In this document: positions 37,014-48,310 of the stretch, one piece after another
How positions within the stretch are numbered: position 1 is the first letter of the stretch
Layout of the letters: each line of letters begins with the position of its first letter
Source of the DNA: Siphonodentalium dalli
Lineage: Eukaryota > Mollusca > Scaphopoda > Gadilida > Siphonodentaliidae
DNA length: 64,000 nucleotides
Reading direction: 5' to 3'
Assembly (NCBI GenBank): GCA_032622095.1
Contig: CP136064.1
Coordinates: forward strand, 146,758,864 to 146,822,863
Position numbers and translations under genes: made by a program
The notes under the pieces: generated by a model
What the model saw: only the letters and a program-made list of their open reading frames with translations
What the model was told of the DNA's origin: nothing
Database searches by the model: none

Positions 37014-39012
37014 CTTCCTCCATCAACATGGCGTTGGTTACTGGAGCTATAGTCATCACTCCTCGTCTGTCGTCCGTCCATCGTCCGTACGTCCGTCCAT
37101 CAACAATTCTTTAAACATTTTCTTCTTCGGAACTATAAGTCCGAATGGGTTCATATTTGGTGTGGATGTTCCATAGGTAACTCACATTCAGATTTGTTCA
37201 AATGAGGTCACTGGATGAAATAGTTTCGAAAGCAGGGCCATAACTCTATTCCTCCACAGTAATTCTTAGAATGACTTCTTCTCAAGAACCATTTGGCCGA
37301 TTTAGCTTATATTTGGTATGGAGGGTCCTTGGGTGACTGGGGTCACTGGGTCAAATAGGGGCAGAGCCAGGGTCACAACTCTTTAAAAAAAAAAAAAATT
37401 CAATTGAGATTAATTTCTTGCTCAATTTAATAATATTTTTTTTACTTTTAAATTAAAAAAAAAAATAACACCATTACCGTATAACATCCACCAGGGTGAC
37501 TCAACCAAATTTGGTTTAAATCAGTCTAAAATCAAGAAAATGCTAACAGCAGATATTTAGAGCTCTATGAGATATGAGGAAGGTGCCTGAGATCACTGAA
37601 TGTTTACTTAACACCATATAGAAGTCACATTGATTATAAAGTAATAAATGAAATGGCAGTGTTAACCAAATCTGATTGGAGTGACAGCTCCTTTGATTAA
37701 TATCCTAAAAATCTCTGCCTGTTGGAGAGTTTGTATATAAATGACCTATGGCTTATGATAACAAATCCCAAGGTCAAGTGTCAATGAGGAATCTGACAGT
37801 TAGGCCAGTAAAACTAAATACCTGTTTTCTCAAGCAATTACATATGGGAAACTGGATGAGAAAGAAGGAGGCATTTTTCTTAGCTTACCTGAGATGAAGA
37901 ATTGAGTCATATTTTGTCTGGATGGTCCCTAGGTGGCTGGGATTCAGTTCTGTTCAAATGGGGGTCACATGGTCAAAAAAGTGGCATAGTTAGGGACCTA
38001 CCTCTTTCCATCCATAGTAATTCTTAAAACATCTTCTCAAGAATCATCAGGGTTATTTATCGGTAGCTTATAATTAGTATGGAAGGTCCTTGGGTGACAG
38101 GGATACATATGTGTTAAAATGAGGTCACAGGGTCAAATAATGGCGGAGCCAGGGACACTACTTGTCCATCAATTGTAATTCTTCAAATATCTTCCTATCA
38201 AGAACCATCAGGCCTATTCAGCTTATATTTGGTATGGGTGACTAGGATTCAGATTTGATTCAGAATTGGATCACTGGGTCAAATAGGGTTGGAGCCAGGG
38301 ACATAATTCTTTCCCTCAATAGTTTTTCCTAAAACATCTTCTCAAGAACCATTTGGCATATTTAGCATACATTTTACAGAGAGTCCTTGGGTGACTGGGA
38401 TTCAGATTTGTTCAAATGGGTGCACCAGGTCAAATAGGGGTGCGACCAGGGACATAACTCTTTCCCCCATAGTAATTCTTAAAATGGCTCCTCTTCAAGA
38501 GCCATCAGGCCTATTTAGCTTATATGTAGTAACTAGTATGGAAGGTTCTTGTGTTACTTGGGACTGGGTTACAGATTTGTTAAAATGTGTTCGACCAATC
38601 AAGAAATGGCATTTGGTGTATATGGCCTATGGAGAGTTGGGATCAAAATTTGTTTGAATGGGTCCACCATTAAAAAAGGGGGGCATGTCAGGTTGGAACT
38701 TTGCAACAGTTAGGAAAGCTTGAGGTATCAGTTGTAAAATTCCAACATGTGCAAAGGAATTTTACGAACTTGGGAGTGTGTTTGCTTCAGTCGGGAGGGA
38801 GCAGACTATGGACTGTGTGTGGTGGGGGGATCAGGACCATATTTCAAGGTGGACACCCCACTGCTCAACGGAGACTCTCTAGTTTACGTCCCTCTTTAGG
38901 ACTACTTATTTTTAAGTGATTTTGACAAGTACTAACTCTTATGGTCTTCCGAGTCCCAGTCTTCGCAGTCTTTTATACAGTCTGATGAGCGTCTCCACAG
39001 TCATTGACTCTT
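37014..39012 (+). mobile_element. Pearl-like tandem-core element, copy II
   Basis: Head GGAGCTATAGTCATCACTCC, followed by CGTCCGTCCATC runs at 37045-37105. Then come core units with CAGATTTGTTCAAATGAGGT and CACTGGGTCAAATAGG, an A-rich joint, and a ~450 bp segment matching copy I at 11440-11940. A second run of core units (37920-38700) follows, then the family tail (38860-39012) ending CAGTCATTGACTCTTG. It sits inside the DIRS-like element and is bracketed by ~350-bp direct repeats of DIRS-derived sequence. Confidence 0.8.
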
Positions 39013-39368
39013 GTTTGTACAATATTACCTCCTTTATTTGTACTCGCCGACCAATGACCTGGCTGCAGCACTTGCAGGCACGGCTTTGGTAGGACCCGTT
39101 CCTGTACTCCTCCCAGGTATGACAAAGCTGCCTTGTGGGTGACGCTTATTAAGTGCATGCGACCTTGCTCAGGGGTCAGACCTTGGAGTGAGATTTCAAT
39201 CGTGTACCACCCGAACTTACACTTCGTTAGTAGCGTCAGTAAACCCCCGGCGGAATGAAAACTCACCTCACTGCGTTGTCCGTGATGACAATTAATACAC
39301 TCTAACCACAGAGGTCTCCATGATCAGGTCATGTCTCCCCATTCCAATCTTTTCCCCGAAAAGACCAG
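39005..39368 (+). repeat. Direct repeat flanking pearl-like copy II, right copy
   Basis: Partner of 36655-37013. It begins exactly where the pearl-like tail ends. Confidence 0.75.
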
Positions 39369-39429
39369 GAGTCCAGTCAAGCTTTGCCTTCTCACCTGAT
39401 CAGAATTAGAGGCCTTCAAATCTGTTCCC

Positions 39430-39729
39430 TTGGGTGAGGATCACCATAGCTCATTTATTCAGCGATGGCGCCGCTTTTCCGAGAATAACCTTACAATCGT
39501 GATTCTAATTCTCATCAGATTTTACGTCAGGGATTGCGTGTTTCAGTCCCTCTCATCAGCCGAGGTCTCGGTCAGTCATCCTCTCCTCTGTTCAGGTATG
39601 CTCTTCAGTCCCGGGGTTCTGACCAGAGGATCCACTGGTATCATCTCCAAAAAAACGGATCATGCCATCCTGACTAGTTCTCAGGGTTGGGGTGGGCATT
39701 CTCCACCTTCTCATATCAGGGTCATGTAA
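39430..39729 (+). pseudogene. RNase H-like remnant of the DIRS-like element
   Basis: An open frame of 99 codons contains KTDHAILTSSQGWGGHSPP near its C-terminus (39653-39710). DIRS-group RNase H domains typically have an Asp in a TDAS context followed by GWG, and the spacing here fits, although the small residue after the Asp is replaced. The usual downstream motif (HINxLEL) is not seen because the frame ends. Assignment relies partly on the surrounding inverted repeats. Confidence 0.5.
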
Positions 39730-40619
39730 GGTTCTGCTGATCTAGTGTCCATCTGGACCAACGATCCCATAGCCACACAGTGGGGGGTTTTCTTCAACAT
39801 CTCCGCAGTCGCATGTCGACCAAGTCTACACAGCTGTGTCGCAACTCCGGCAGTGTTCCGTCACACTATTTAAGTTAACATTCATTCAAGCCTGCAAATT
39901 TGAGACCTGGAGGTTATCTAAACATGACACTTCTGCGAACGAAAAATAGGTCGCGCCAAAGTTTTATGGTGGTCTCGCGATAACTGATTCTCACCTTGAT
40001 TTGCGACATTCAAAATTATTCAGGTATTTCATTGAGTTGCCGGATGCCCATATGTGGTTTATAATTCCAGTTGTTGTGCTTCTAACAGTTTCTGTAACAC
40101 TTCTGTTAACACATGGTATGGGTTACCTAAGCACACACCAGGAGAACGAAATATTATCGGTTCCACATAATTTTCAAACACCTGCAGGGCTGTTAGTTAC
40201 ATCACCGGTAGCCAGAATATTCCGACAGATCCATTAGCTGTATCCGTTAATCTTCTGGGTTGACAATACATCTCAATTTCCAGTTACTTGGCTTGTTGTA
40301 CCAGAGGTGGACTCTTGTCTTGGTCACACCTCTATGTGTATGCTTTTCCTTTACCGGCTATTGTTCCCAGCCAGTGTCCGGGTCCCAATATGCACCACTG
40401 CCTGTAAATGTTCTCATGGTGTCCCTTTGGTCTGTGATAAACAGCCTTCTCCTCTCTCCCCTTGGTCCCTCTGCAGGGCTCCAGATGCATATAATTTTGC
40501 GAACATCAAATGCTGAATCACGTTAGGTCATCAAGCCCTGAAAATTTAATAATTTCACTAGGATCGTTGCGAGAGTCTATTCAGGGTTTCTCTCCGAATC
40601 TTTAGGCCTGCTCATGCAG

Positions 40620-40740
40620 GCTCTTCTCCTTTGACCAATCGTCAAACCGTGTTTCTCATAGGTTTGCTGCGGTCCCCTCTTTCATCATCAGAATTGGCCG
40701 GGATAGGTCTCTATATCCTATTTGGGCCATGCATGAATGA
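40620..40740 (+). pseudogene. Possible tyrosine recombinase fragment of the DIRS-like element
   Basis: A plus-strand reading contains LTNRQTVFLIGLL, then SSSELAG. This resembles the TxFLxALAS...SEL helix that precedes the first catalytic Arg of DIRS recombinases, but the catalytic Arg/His/Tyr residues were not found. The position after RNase H is as expected. Low confidence. Confidence 0.3.
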
Positions 40741-41027
40741 GTAATCTCCATTGCCTATGACCAATATTTATCCAAGACACCTTCTCTCTGTGAACATTAG
40801 GGCACCTGAAGTACAGGTACATATGTTTCCTTTTCAGAGCTCAGTTGCTTTTGGACTTCTGAGATACTGCGTAGGGGACACAAGAGTCTATATTTACACA
40901 TGTCTATACCAAGAACAACACTTTTCTTTACAGGATGCTTCAGCAGTTGGGTTTCATAGGCTTAGTCTGATTATCTGCTTCGTGGCCTCCTCCTATTCAA
41001 TAATTCTAATTATAACCATAGTTCAAG

Positions 41028-41104
41028 TCCAAGATATCTTTGCCGGAGATATAATATTTTTTTACCCAAAATATGTATCTCCTAATAAGTATCTTGGACA
41101 CTGA
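41028..41104 (-). repeat. Internal complementary region of the DIRS-like element
   Basis: 41028-41051 is the exact reverse complement of the element's left end. 41052-41104 is the near-exact reverse complement of its right end (41364-41418). By established knowledge this region is the template used to complete the ends during DIRS replication. Confidence 0.85.
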
Positions 41105-41189
41105 ACTCATAGGGCCCTCCCAGTTGGGATCAACATTCCCGCCCCGCGCACTCGGTCAAAACACATCGAACACACAGCAGAGAGAAATT

Positions 41190-41418
41190 AAAAGACCGCA
41201 GACTTTACCTGACAGGGCTTTTATAACAAAAGGACTGTCACATGGTCTAGCGGAAGTTGAACTTGATCGGGTTTGACCGTGTGCGTACTTTAGGTACTTT
41301 GTACCGATTTTCGATTTTTCTTCTAGAATCTTGAAAGCAAGAAATATTTAACCATTAGTTCATTCAGTGTCCAAGATACTTTATATTAGGAGATACATAT
41401 TTTGGGTAAAAAATATTA
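41190..41418 (-). repeat. Right inverted terminal repeat of the DIRS-like element
   Basis: Reverse complement of the left repeat plus a ~30 bp terminal extension containing GGAGATACATATTTTGGG. Confidence 0.85.
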
Positions 41419-42671
41419 TATTGTGCGCCAGCTTCACATTTGACCAATAAACTTGGAGCAATCACATTCATGCAGCTGAAGTTCAACATATATGAAATTT
41501 TGATAGATTAATACATCAGTCGTGCAATGCTTCAGTGGTCTATATAGTATAGCTCAGTCTCCAATAGTGTTTGTGTGTGTGGTCTTTCATTGGTATCATA
41601 ATCTATCTTCGTGAAAGTTTTCCGTTGAGAACGCAACTGGTGCCAATGATTCAATACAATTTGATTCAGGAGAGCCGATTTCGAAATAATCAAATAAGAC
41701 AAAAGATTCCAAATCGAATCAAATCAATTCGCAGGGCCCTAATATTTGATCGAAAATATTGTTGCCAGCAGCTGTCTTGGATTTTACTCTTTGCATCACT
41801 AAATACTTTGGCATGCCCTACACCTGCTACACCCAATATTTGTTATCCAATTGATTCTTCGGGTTTAACTGGTATTACTAAAACATTTAAACTTTCCGCA
41901 TTCCTTATCGCTCTTTTCACTGTAATGTATGCGAGTATCCTCTCTCCAAGTTGAGCTACAATATCATTGGCACTTTCATTTACAATAATATTGGGAAAAA
42001 TAAATGAAAGAAAAACAGGATTGAAAGAATTTGTAGCAAAATGTAAGAGAAAAAATAAGACTGAGTGTACATCCTTTTCTAAACATCCTAAATCATCAAT
42101 ACAAGGGTGTTTTCAGTAATTGTTCCCCAAAAAAATTTTTGGGTGATTTTTTAAATAGTTGGTATCCATTCGAAAATTTTCCAGATGAGAACTTTATTTT
42201 GGGCTATTGGATCGAAATCAAATTTGGTATGTGAGTTTATCCGCTAAAAACTTGCACGAGCCCCCCGGGCTTACTGACGGGTGTATACAGTAATAGTTAT
42301 CTGATTGACTTTAAATTCAACTGCATTTCTTAATATTTTGTATATTAAAGTGTTTCAATTTTCAGAAGACAAAGGCCAAGTTTAAATATTGTCATGGTCC
42401 GGTGAATTTTTACAGAGTTTAAAGTGACGTGAAACACTTGGGTATAGTGATAAAATAGAAATGGAGAATAATCTTGTTCAAAGTAGTTATTTTTACAGAT
42501 ATTATATCTAAATTGACAACACTCACCATGAATGCCAATGGTGAAATCGTTTTCATTAGTTTATGGCCAATAGAAGTGTTCCGATTCGAGTAGTAAACAT
42601 TTACAATTTAGCGTAGTTCAGACAATGTTTTCTATGGAGTGGTACGGTCGATTTGCTTGAGATATTCGGTG
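41419..42671. repeat. Fragments of tandem-core families, otherwise no gene
   Basis: 41680-41990 holds a single core unit (CCAGCAGCTGTCTTGGATTT) and the tail also found at 28695-28792. 42200-42290 resembles the CCCGGG-headed family (AAATTTGGTATGTGAG, CCCCCCGGGCTTACTGACGG). 42440-42560 shares text with 3250-3400 (GGAGAATAATCTTGTTCAAAG). The 127-codon frame at 41571-41954 is largely made of these repeats. Confidence 0.6.
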
Positions 42672-43127
42672 ATGTTAGTAGAATGCTACATTCCCCCAGT
42701 TGGCATAGCACCTGAATACCAACTTAATTACTTACTTTACTCACCCAAACAAATACTTATAAATATGTCTTTAAAAAATGCTATCCTTTCTAAAAAAGCC
42801 ACCTTTTCGCCGGGGACTTTTATTTTTAACTGTTTTCAAAGTTATTTAGAAACCACTAGACAGAATGAAATTATTTATTTATATTTTAGTACTAGACCTT
42901 TTAGTAGTTATCACAAAGCACTCATTAAAATGGCTAACATTTATGTTAGATTATGTATCCCTTTTGCTCATCTGAATACAGCACATCTTCTTCAGCAGAT
43001 TATATTAAAGATAGCCTACCTTGCCAATCACCATCCATTTAAATCTTTCATTAATATAAGATTCTACCACAAACCACCTCAAACAACTCCATTTATTCTG
43101 TTTTGTTCTGTACAAATGAACTGTTAG
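42672..43127 (+). CDS. Orphan 151-codon ORF, function unknown
   Basis: An uninterrupted frame from ATG at 42672 (it stays open a further 11 codons upstream) to TAG. This is long for DNA of this AT content. The predicted protein is rich in Ile, Tyr, Phe and Asn, begins MLVECYIPPVGIAPEY and ends FILFCSVQMNC. Several moderately hydrophobic stretches exist but there is no clear signal peptide or transmembrane pattern, and no known family is recognised. AATAAA lies 132 bp downstream at 43260-43265 in a TTATTAATAATAAAGG context, compatible with a polyadenylation signal. It could be a genuine orphan or young gene, an exon, part of an unrecognised mobile element, or a chance ORF. Confidence 0.3.
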   Translation: MLVECYIPPVGIAPEYQLNYLLYSPKQILINMSLKNAILSKKATFSPGTFIFNCFQSYLETTRQNEIIYLYFSTRPFSSYHKALIKMANIYVRLCIPFAHLNTAHLLQQIILKIAYLANHHPFKSFINIRFYHKPPQTTPFILFCSVQMNC

Positions 43128-43265
43128 AGAACACACTTGTGTATGTATTGTTATTGATGCTGACATTTTATTTGTTATTTGAGATTATATATTTTAAATT
43201 TTGTGAAACAGTATTGGTATTTGTATTACTTGTATATGTACTGAATTCAACTTATTAATAATAAA

Positions 43266-44080
43266 GGTATTTTTATTTTGAAGTTTGCTTCATATATTAT
43301 TATTTTCCTGCTATTTAAGGATGTAAACAGAAGTTTCAAGTGGGGCGAGGCAGGAGGGCACCACCTATGAATTTTTATCCACATTCTTCCATTTCTTGGA
43401 ATAGTAAATTCTCAGAAAGCCTCCGAGTCTAGTTTAGAGGTTGACTGCACCCCCCTCCCTCCAACAAAGGTTTCTATCAATCAGATTAAAGGTCATTATA
43501 TGATTTCATCAGTTTTACCTGTTGCCGCTTCAGAATGTGTCCAAACATAGATATTTCAGGGAAGACAACTCTTACCCCTAAAACAAAATACAAATTTCAT
43601 CAAGTACATGTGTCAGCATATAAAAAAATGAGTGCAGTTATAAAATTTACAAGACATCATTTGTATTAATTATAAATCACCATAAAATGACATGAGATAA
43701 AATACTGGACTAATTTATAAGTTAGATCGAAAAAAATGAGATAAATATTGTGAAATAGCAATAAATTACTTGGATTTTGACAAAAAAGTGTCAGATAATT
43801 CTGGATAAGTGGGTATAACGTGTGTACCACAAATACTATTGACCTGCAACATGGCTAAAAAATTGCACCTACCAAGACGATTTTGATGATAGAATGCCAA
43901 TTTTTATTTGAAAATGCGCTGTGGGTGTAAACTTATAATCCCACCCCCTAAAATATAATTTTCTCAGAAAATATCCCTGTACACTGTCCTTGCATATGAT
44001 ACTTGTCATGGAAACAATAATTATTGTTGGACTGTGTTGTGTGCATGGTTTGGTGTCTTGGGTGAGTGTTGCATACAAAT
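43266..44080. other. No gene or repeat seen
   Basis: AT-rich, with short frames only. Confidence 0.4.
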
Positions 44081-44759
44081 CTTGTTGACAAAAATTTTAC
44101 CTAATAATTACTCCGCCATAGTGTAACTAAACCACCAAGCAATGTTGACTAAAGTGTTGAATTTTTACTCAACAGTGAAAGTGAAATCGCTCAACAACTG
44201 ATTGATTTTGCTCAACAGTTGACTGAATGTAGCTTGCTTAGTTAAGAAAAGGAGTTGGCTAGGAACATTTGTTGGACTGAACTGGGTGATATATCCACAT
44301 ATATAGGCTACTGGATGATATGTCCAGAAGCAGCAACCGAATCAGATGTGGAAATGTTGGGAAATTTATGAAAAGATATAATTCGATTTATATTGTTTAT
44401 ATGTCTGGATTGTTTATGGTGTCCATGCAATTAGAACCCCGGCTTCAAAATGTTTACTCTGTAATGAGGCGATGAACATATGAAGTTCTGACATACCTAC
44501 GGCCATCTCCTCCCATCCCAATGTTGCATTTATAGATAAAAAATAATGTAGATTAAACATATCTAAATGACTACCATTGTATATGCACAGTGTTTTAAAT
44601 AGAGTTATTGTTCCTAGAACATTTAGTCAATGAGTTGATTAAATCTGAAACAGATATCGTGAATTGTCATTGTTGAGTGTACTGTTTACTCAACCATTGA
44701 AAACAAACCGCTCAACAAATTATGACTCGATGTGTTGAGTGGAAATTTTGGTCAACAAG
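44081..44759. mobile_element. ~680 bp TIR element with GTTGAGC/TCAACAA subterminal motifs
   Basis: The ends are inverted: CTTGTTGACAAAAATTTTAC at the left, and the reverse complement of the right end reads CTTGTTGACCAAAATTTCCA. Inside each end are clusters of TCAACA / GTTGAGT motifs (44140-44225 and 44665-44745). The central ~400 bp is AT-rich and non-coding. No clean target duplication was found. Confidence 0.65.
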
Positions 44760-45295
44760 ATTAATATGTGTTGTGTGTTTCTATTGTTCTTTAACCCGCT
44801 TTGTTGCATTGTTATTTGAACATCTTTCATTTATTTTCACGTGACATATATCGGAATGCTATCTACTATTATATTGCATGGGGAATTGAGGATGGTATAA
44901 GACATTTAATTTGCACATGCACCCTTTGAGCTGTTTGTTTATATACCGGTAGGTGTTTAACATCATTTAGTGAACTTTTTCATTTAGTTATACGCCAAGT
45001 AATATCGGCATGTTATATTCTAAATGAATTGGGATGGTAATTACTAACCAATTCCCACGTTATCCTTCATGCCGTTTGTAAATATTGACGTTTAGTGGAC
45101 TTTAGTCTTTGTCTCTAAATTATTTTGTTTTCATTTCTTTGTATGCATAATATATCTGAGATGCTATTAAGAAAAGTTCCAACACTAACCCTTCACATTG
45201 GTTGTTTAACATACAATGTGGCCTTATTCTAAATATCATTTTTATTTTTTCTGTGTTTGGAGCATATATCAGAATGCTACATGAATTGAAGAATG
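44760..45295. other. No gene or repeat seen
   Basis: AT-rich sequence, nothing supported. Confidence 0.4.
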
Positions 45296-45524
45296 TTCAG
45301 AAATTAACCCTCCTGATACCATGTTTTACTTGATGCTTGTGGTGGGGGGGGGGGCATATCTCAATTAGACTATTTTTTATTTACCCCCCCCCCCCCATAG
45401 TTTAATCAACAATGATGACACCATATTATATATATATTATATAATTTAACCCTCATCATATTTTAATTTTAATTAGCTCATGTTACCATATTTTATTTGA
45501 CCTTCATGGGACCATATTTCAATT

Positions 45525-45555
<31 letters not shown>

Positions 45556-45845
45556 AGGGTCCATATTTTTATTAACTCGCATGGGACCATATTTTAATTA
45601 ACCCTTATCAGTTATGGCACCATATTTTAATTAACAATCAAGGTACAATTTTAATTTAACCATCACAGGATCATATTTTTTAGTAATCCTCATTGGACCT
45701 TATTTTAATTAACCCTCATGGGGCCATATTTTATTTAACCCTCATGTGACCATATTTTAATTTACCCTCATCGCACCATATTTTAATTAACCCTCTCTGG
45801 ATTTGACCATATTTTAATTAACCCTCATGAGAGGCCATATTCAGG
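45296..45845 (+). repeat. ~28-bp minisatellite CCATATTTTAATTAACCCTCATGG with C-homopolymers
   Basis: About 15 degenerate copies of GACCATATTTTAATTAACCC followed by TCATGGG. Three homopolymer tracts interrupt it: G10 near 45345, C15 near 45385 and 30 consecutive C at 45526-45555. Confidence 0.9.
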
Positions 45846-45929
45846 AGTGCAATACCTGAGACCATTCTCATATCATCATTACGCCCCTCTTGTGGTGTAT
45901 ATTGGCAAGTATATCTGATCATATTATAG

Positions 45930-46225
45930 GAGGTGGTGGACTAAATGTGATTATTAAAAGCGTATTCGGTATTTGCGTAATTGGATGTACTAAATGTGAT
46001 TAGAAACATACTGTGTGTTTGCGTACTTGAACCATGTAAAAACAGATCGACAGTGAATTTTGGCTTTATTATTCTGCATGCTATTTTTCAAATGAATTTA
46101 GAAAAGGTATTTACGTACCTGTATGGACTGAATGTGATTAGAAACATACTTGGTATTTGCGTAATTGAACCATGTAACGAAGATCGAGAGCATTTGGCCT
46201 TATTATTATTCTGCATGTTATTTCA
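45930..46225 (+). repeat. Direct repeat of ~138 bp
   Basis: AATGTGATTAGAAACATACT followed by GTATTTGCGTA.TTGAACCAT and TTATTATTCTGCATG occurs at 45993 and 46131. A third partial copy starts at 45944. Confidence 0.75.
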
Positions 46226-46380
46226 TGCTATATTCATACCTCTATTTTTCGATAGAAATTAGAATAATTAACACAAAAAATATATGTGCCAGCATGAAAA
46301 CAATTCAAATGTATAAGAGAACCGAGAAACCGACAGTTTAGTGTATTTGCGCACATGGGCATGTACCGTGCTCTGCTGCT

Positions 46381-46424
46381 ACATGTTAATGGTACTAGTC
46401 TTTATTATAGTACCATTAACATGT
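46381..46424. repeat. Perfect 17-bp-stem hairpin
   Basis: ACATGTTAATGGTACTA at 46381-46397 is exactly complementary to 46408-46424, with a 10-nt loop. It lies immediately upstream of the Penelope-like remnant. It could be a structured end or an independent palindrome. Confidence 0.85.
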
Positions 46425-47150
46425 AACCTATCATCCGTCTACTGACAAACTCCGGAATATTCCTCAGGACCTCCATAAAGTCCTGCCCGATAAACCCGTC
46501 GTGGCCACGAGGCAACCACCTAACCTACACAATAAACTGGTATTTACCAAACCACAACCACCATTCTCGGATTCAAAAACCACACCGTGTCACATGCCCA
46601 GATGTAAGATGTGTCAGCTAATCTCTTACGATATTCCAAGAACCAAGGTGGTCACATTTTCCGACCGAAGGGCTCATTCAACTGTAATTCTATTGTGGTT
46701 TGGTGTATCTCATGATGTGAGCCAAGTGTCCGGATACTCATTATATTGGGGAGACCGGACAAAAACTTCGCCTAAGAATTACAGATCATCGGCAAAATAT
46801 AAAAAACAAGGACGATCTGCCAGTGACCAAGCACTTCGGTTCAGGACAACACTGTAAAAAGGACATTCGAGTTTGTGTTGTTCGAGGTGGCCTACATGAA
46901 ACACACAGACGGAAGATTGATGAGCAGAAATTGATAGCACTGTTTGGGAGCCTGAGTGACTGAATGAATCGGGACAAGGGGTTCATGTCGTCGTGGATGT
47001 GAATTTGGCCCACCCTCTTGTTTACCAGAGCTATGTTACGTCACATCGTAAACGTGGGACGTCGTAACTGACTTTAACTTTAGTATTGTTCTATCTGCCG
47101 CCCGAGGAAGGTGCAAACCGAAAGATTGCGGTATTAAATATACTCACCAT
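46425..47150 (+). pseudogene. Penelope-like element remnant: GIY-YIG endonuclease end
   Basis: Frame 1 (from ~46430) contains RQPPNLHNKLVFTK and PCHMPRCKMCQ, the linker and Cys-rich motif that precede the endonuclease in Penelope-like retroelements. After a frameshift near 46735, HYIGETGQKLRLR gives the YIG core and catalytic Arg region of a GIY-YIG nuclease. HFGSGQHCKKDIRV and RRKIDEQKLIALFG follow, ending at a stop near 46965. Untranslated text with CGAGGAAGG..AAACCGAAAG follows. The reverse transcriptase is absent, so the copy is 5'-truncated and frameshifted. The family would cleave target DNA for retrotransposition; this copy is dead. Confidence 0.8.
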
Positions 47151-47379
47151 GGCCGGTGTAACAGGATATCTCCCCCCCTGGATATCTTCCCCAACATGTA
47201 CGACTAAAAAATTAATTCACTCATTTGATATCGTTTGGTTCTGAAATGGGCAGAAAAATGTTTTTTGAGATTAAAAAAATAAATTTATTAATTTTTTGTT
47301 TATTTTAAAAAAAAGTGACAAAATTATTGTTTTCACGAATTTGATTGTCTTTTTTTTTTTCTTTCAAATGTCCAGGCTT

Positions 47380-48310
47380 GATATTCCACCACCCCCCCCC
47401 CCCCCCCCCCCCCACCCAGCACCTACATGACAAAAAAATCATCTTATGGTTTTATCGCTTATTTTGCTTTATATATTCATGAGTCAGGGTTTGGGGTGGG
47501 GGGAAGATGTCCAGGTCAGGATATCTCACCCACCCCCCCACCACCCAGCACCTACATGACAAAAAAATTATCTTATGGTTTTATCGCTCGTTTTGCTTTA
47601 TATAGTCATGAAACAGCGAGAAATTAACTTCTTCTGAGAACCAGTTGTTTGAGTCAGGGTTTGGGTGGGGGGGGGGGGGGGAAGATGTCCAGGTCAGGAT
47701 ATCTTCCCACCCAGAACCTACATGACAAAAAAATAATCTTATGGTTTTATCGCTCGTTTTGCTTTATATAGTCAAGAAACAGCGAGAAATTAACTTCTTC
47801 TGACAACAAGTTGTTTGAGTCAGGGTTTGGGTGGGTGGGGGGGGGGGGGGGAAATGTCCAGGTCAGGATATCTTCCCCCCACCCAGCACCTACATGACAA
47901 AAAAATAATCTTATGGTTTTATCGCTTATTTTGCTTTATATAGTAATGAAACAGCGAGAAATTAGCTTCTCCAAGAGAAAGTTGTTTGAGTCAGGGTTTG
48001 GGGTGGGGGGGAGATGTCCAGGTCAGGATATCCCCCCCCTACCCAGCACCTACATGACAAATAAATCATTGTATGGATTTATTGCTTGTTTTGCTTTATA
48101 TATTCATGAAACAGCGAGAAATTAACTTCTTCTGAGAAAAAGTTTTTTGAGTCAGGGTTTGGGGGGGGGGGGGAGATGTCCAGGTCAGGATATCTCCCCC
48201 CCACCCCACCCAGCACCTACATGACAAAAAAATAATCTTATGGTTTTATCGCTCGTTTTGCTTTATATAGTCATGAAACAGGGAGAAATTAACTTCTTTT
48301 GTAATGAAAA
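47380..48310 (+). repeat. 160-170 bp tandem array with G/C homopolymers
   Basis: Six units contain CCTACATGACAAAAAAATMA, TCTTATGGTTTTATCGCTYG and TTTTGCTTTATATAGTCATG, GAAACAGCGAGAAATTAACT, then GAGTCAGGGTTTGGG(T)GGG and GATGTCCAGGTCAGGATATC. Spacings of the ATGACAAAAAAAT motif are about 130, 173, 164, 159 and 169 bp. Each unit carries a G-run and a C-run of variable length. Frames within are repeat products. Confidence 0.9.

Larger units (their letters stand above)
34580..41418 (+). mobile_element. Degenerate DIRS-like retroelement with inverted terminal repeats
   Basis: The left (34580-34780) and right (41190-41418) ends are inverted repeats of ~200 bp sharing ATCTTGGACACTGAATGAA, AATCGAAAATCGGTACAAAG and AGACCATGTGACAGTC. 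The right repeat extends ~30 bp beyond the left. An internal complementary region at 41028-41104 joins the complement of the left end (24 of 24 bp) to the complement of the right end (~50 bp, 3-bp gap), which is the hallmark of DIRS1-type elements. An RNase H-like segment on the plus strand and a weak tyrosine-recombinase-like segment lie in the expected order. RT is missing or unrecognisable, and the interior holds a pearl-like insertion and internal duplications. No intact gene remains. Confidence 0.75.

Noticed and set aside
41571-41954. 127-codon plus-strand frame
   Set aside because: It overlaps fragments of tandem-core families found elsewhere and has no consistent protein features.
47380-48310. 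Regularly spaced repeats that might suggest a CRISPR array
   Set aside because: Units are 130-173 bp and similar throughout, with no short repeat plus unique spacer pattern; the context is eukaryotic.
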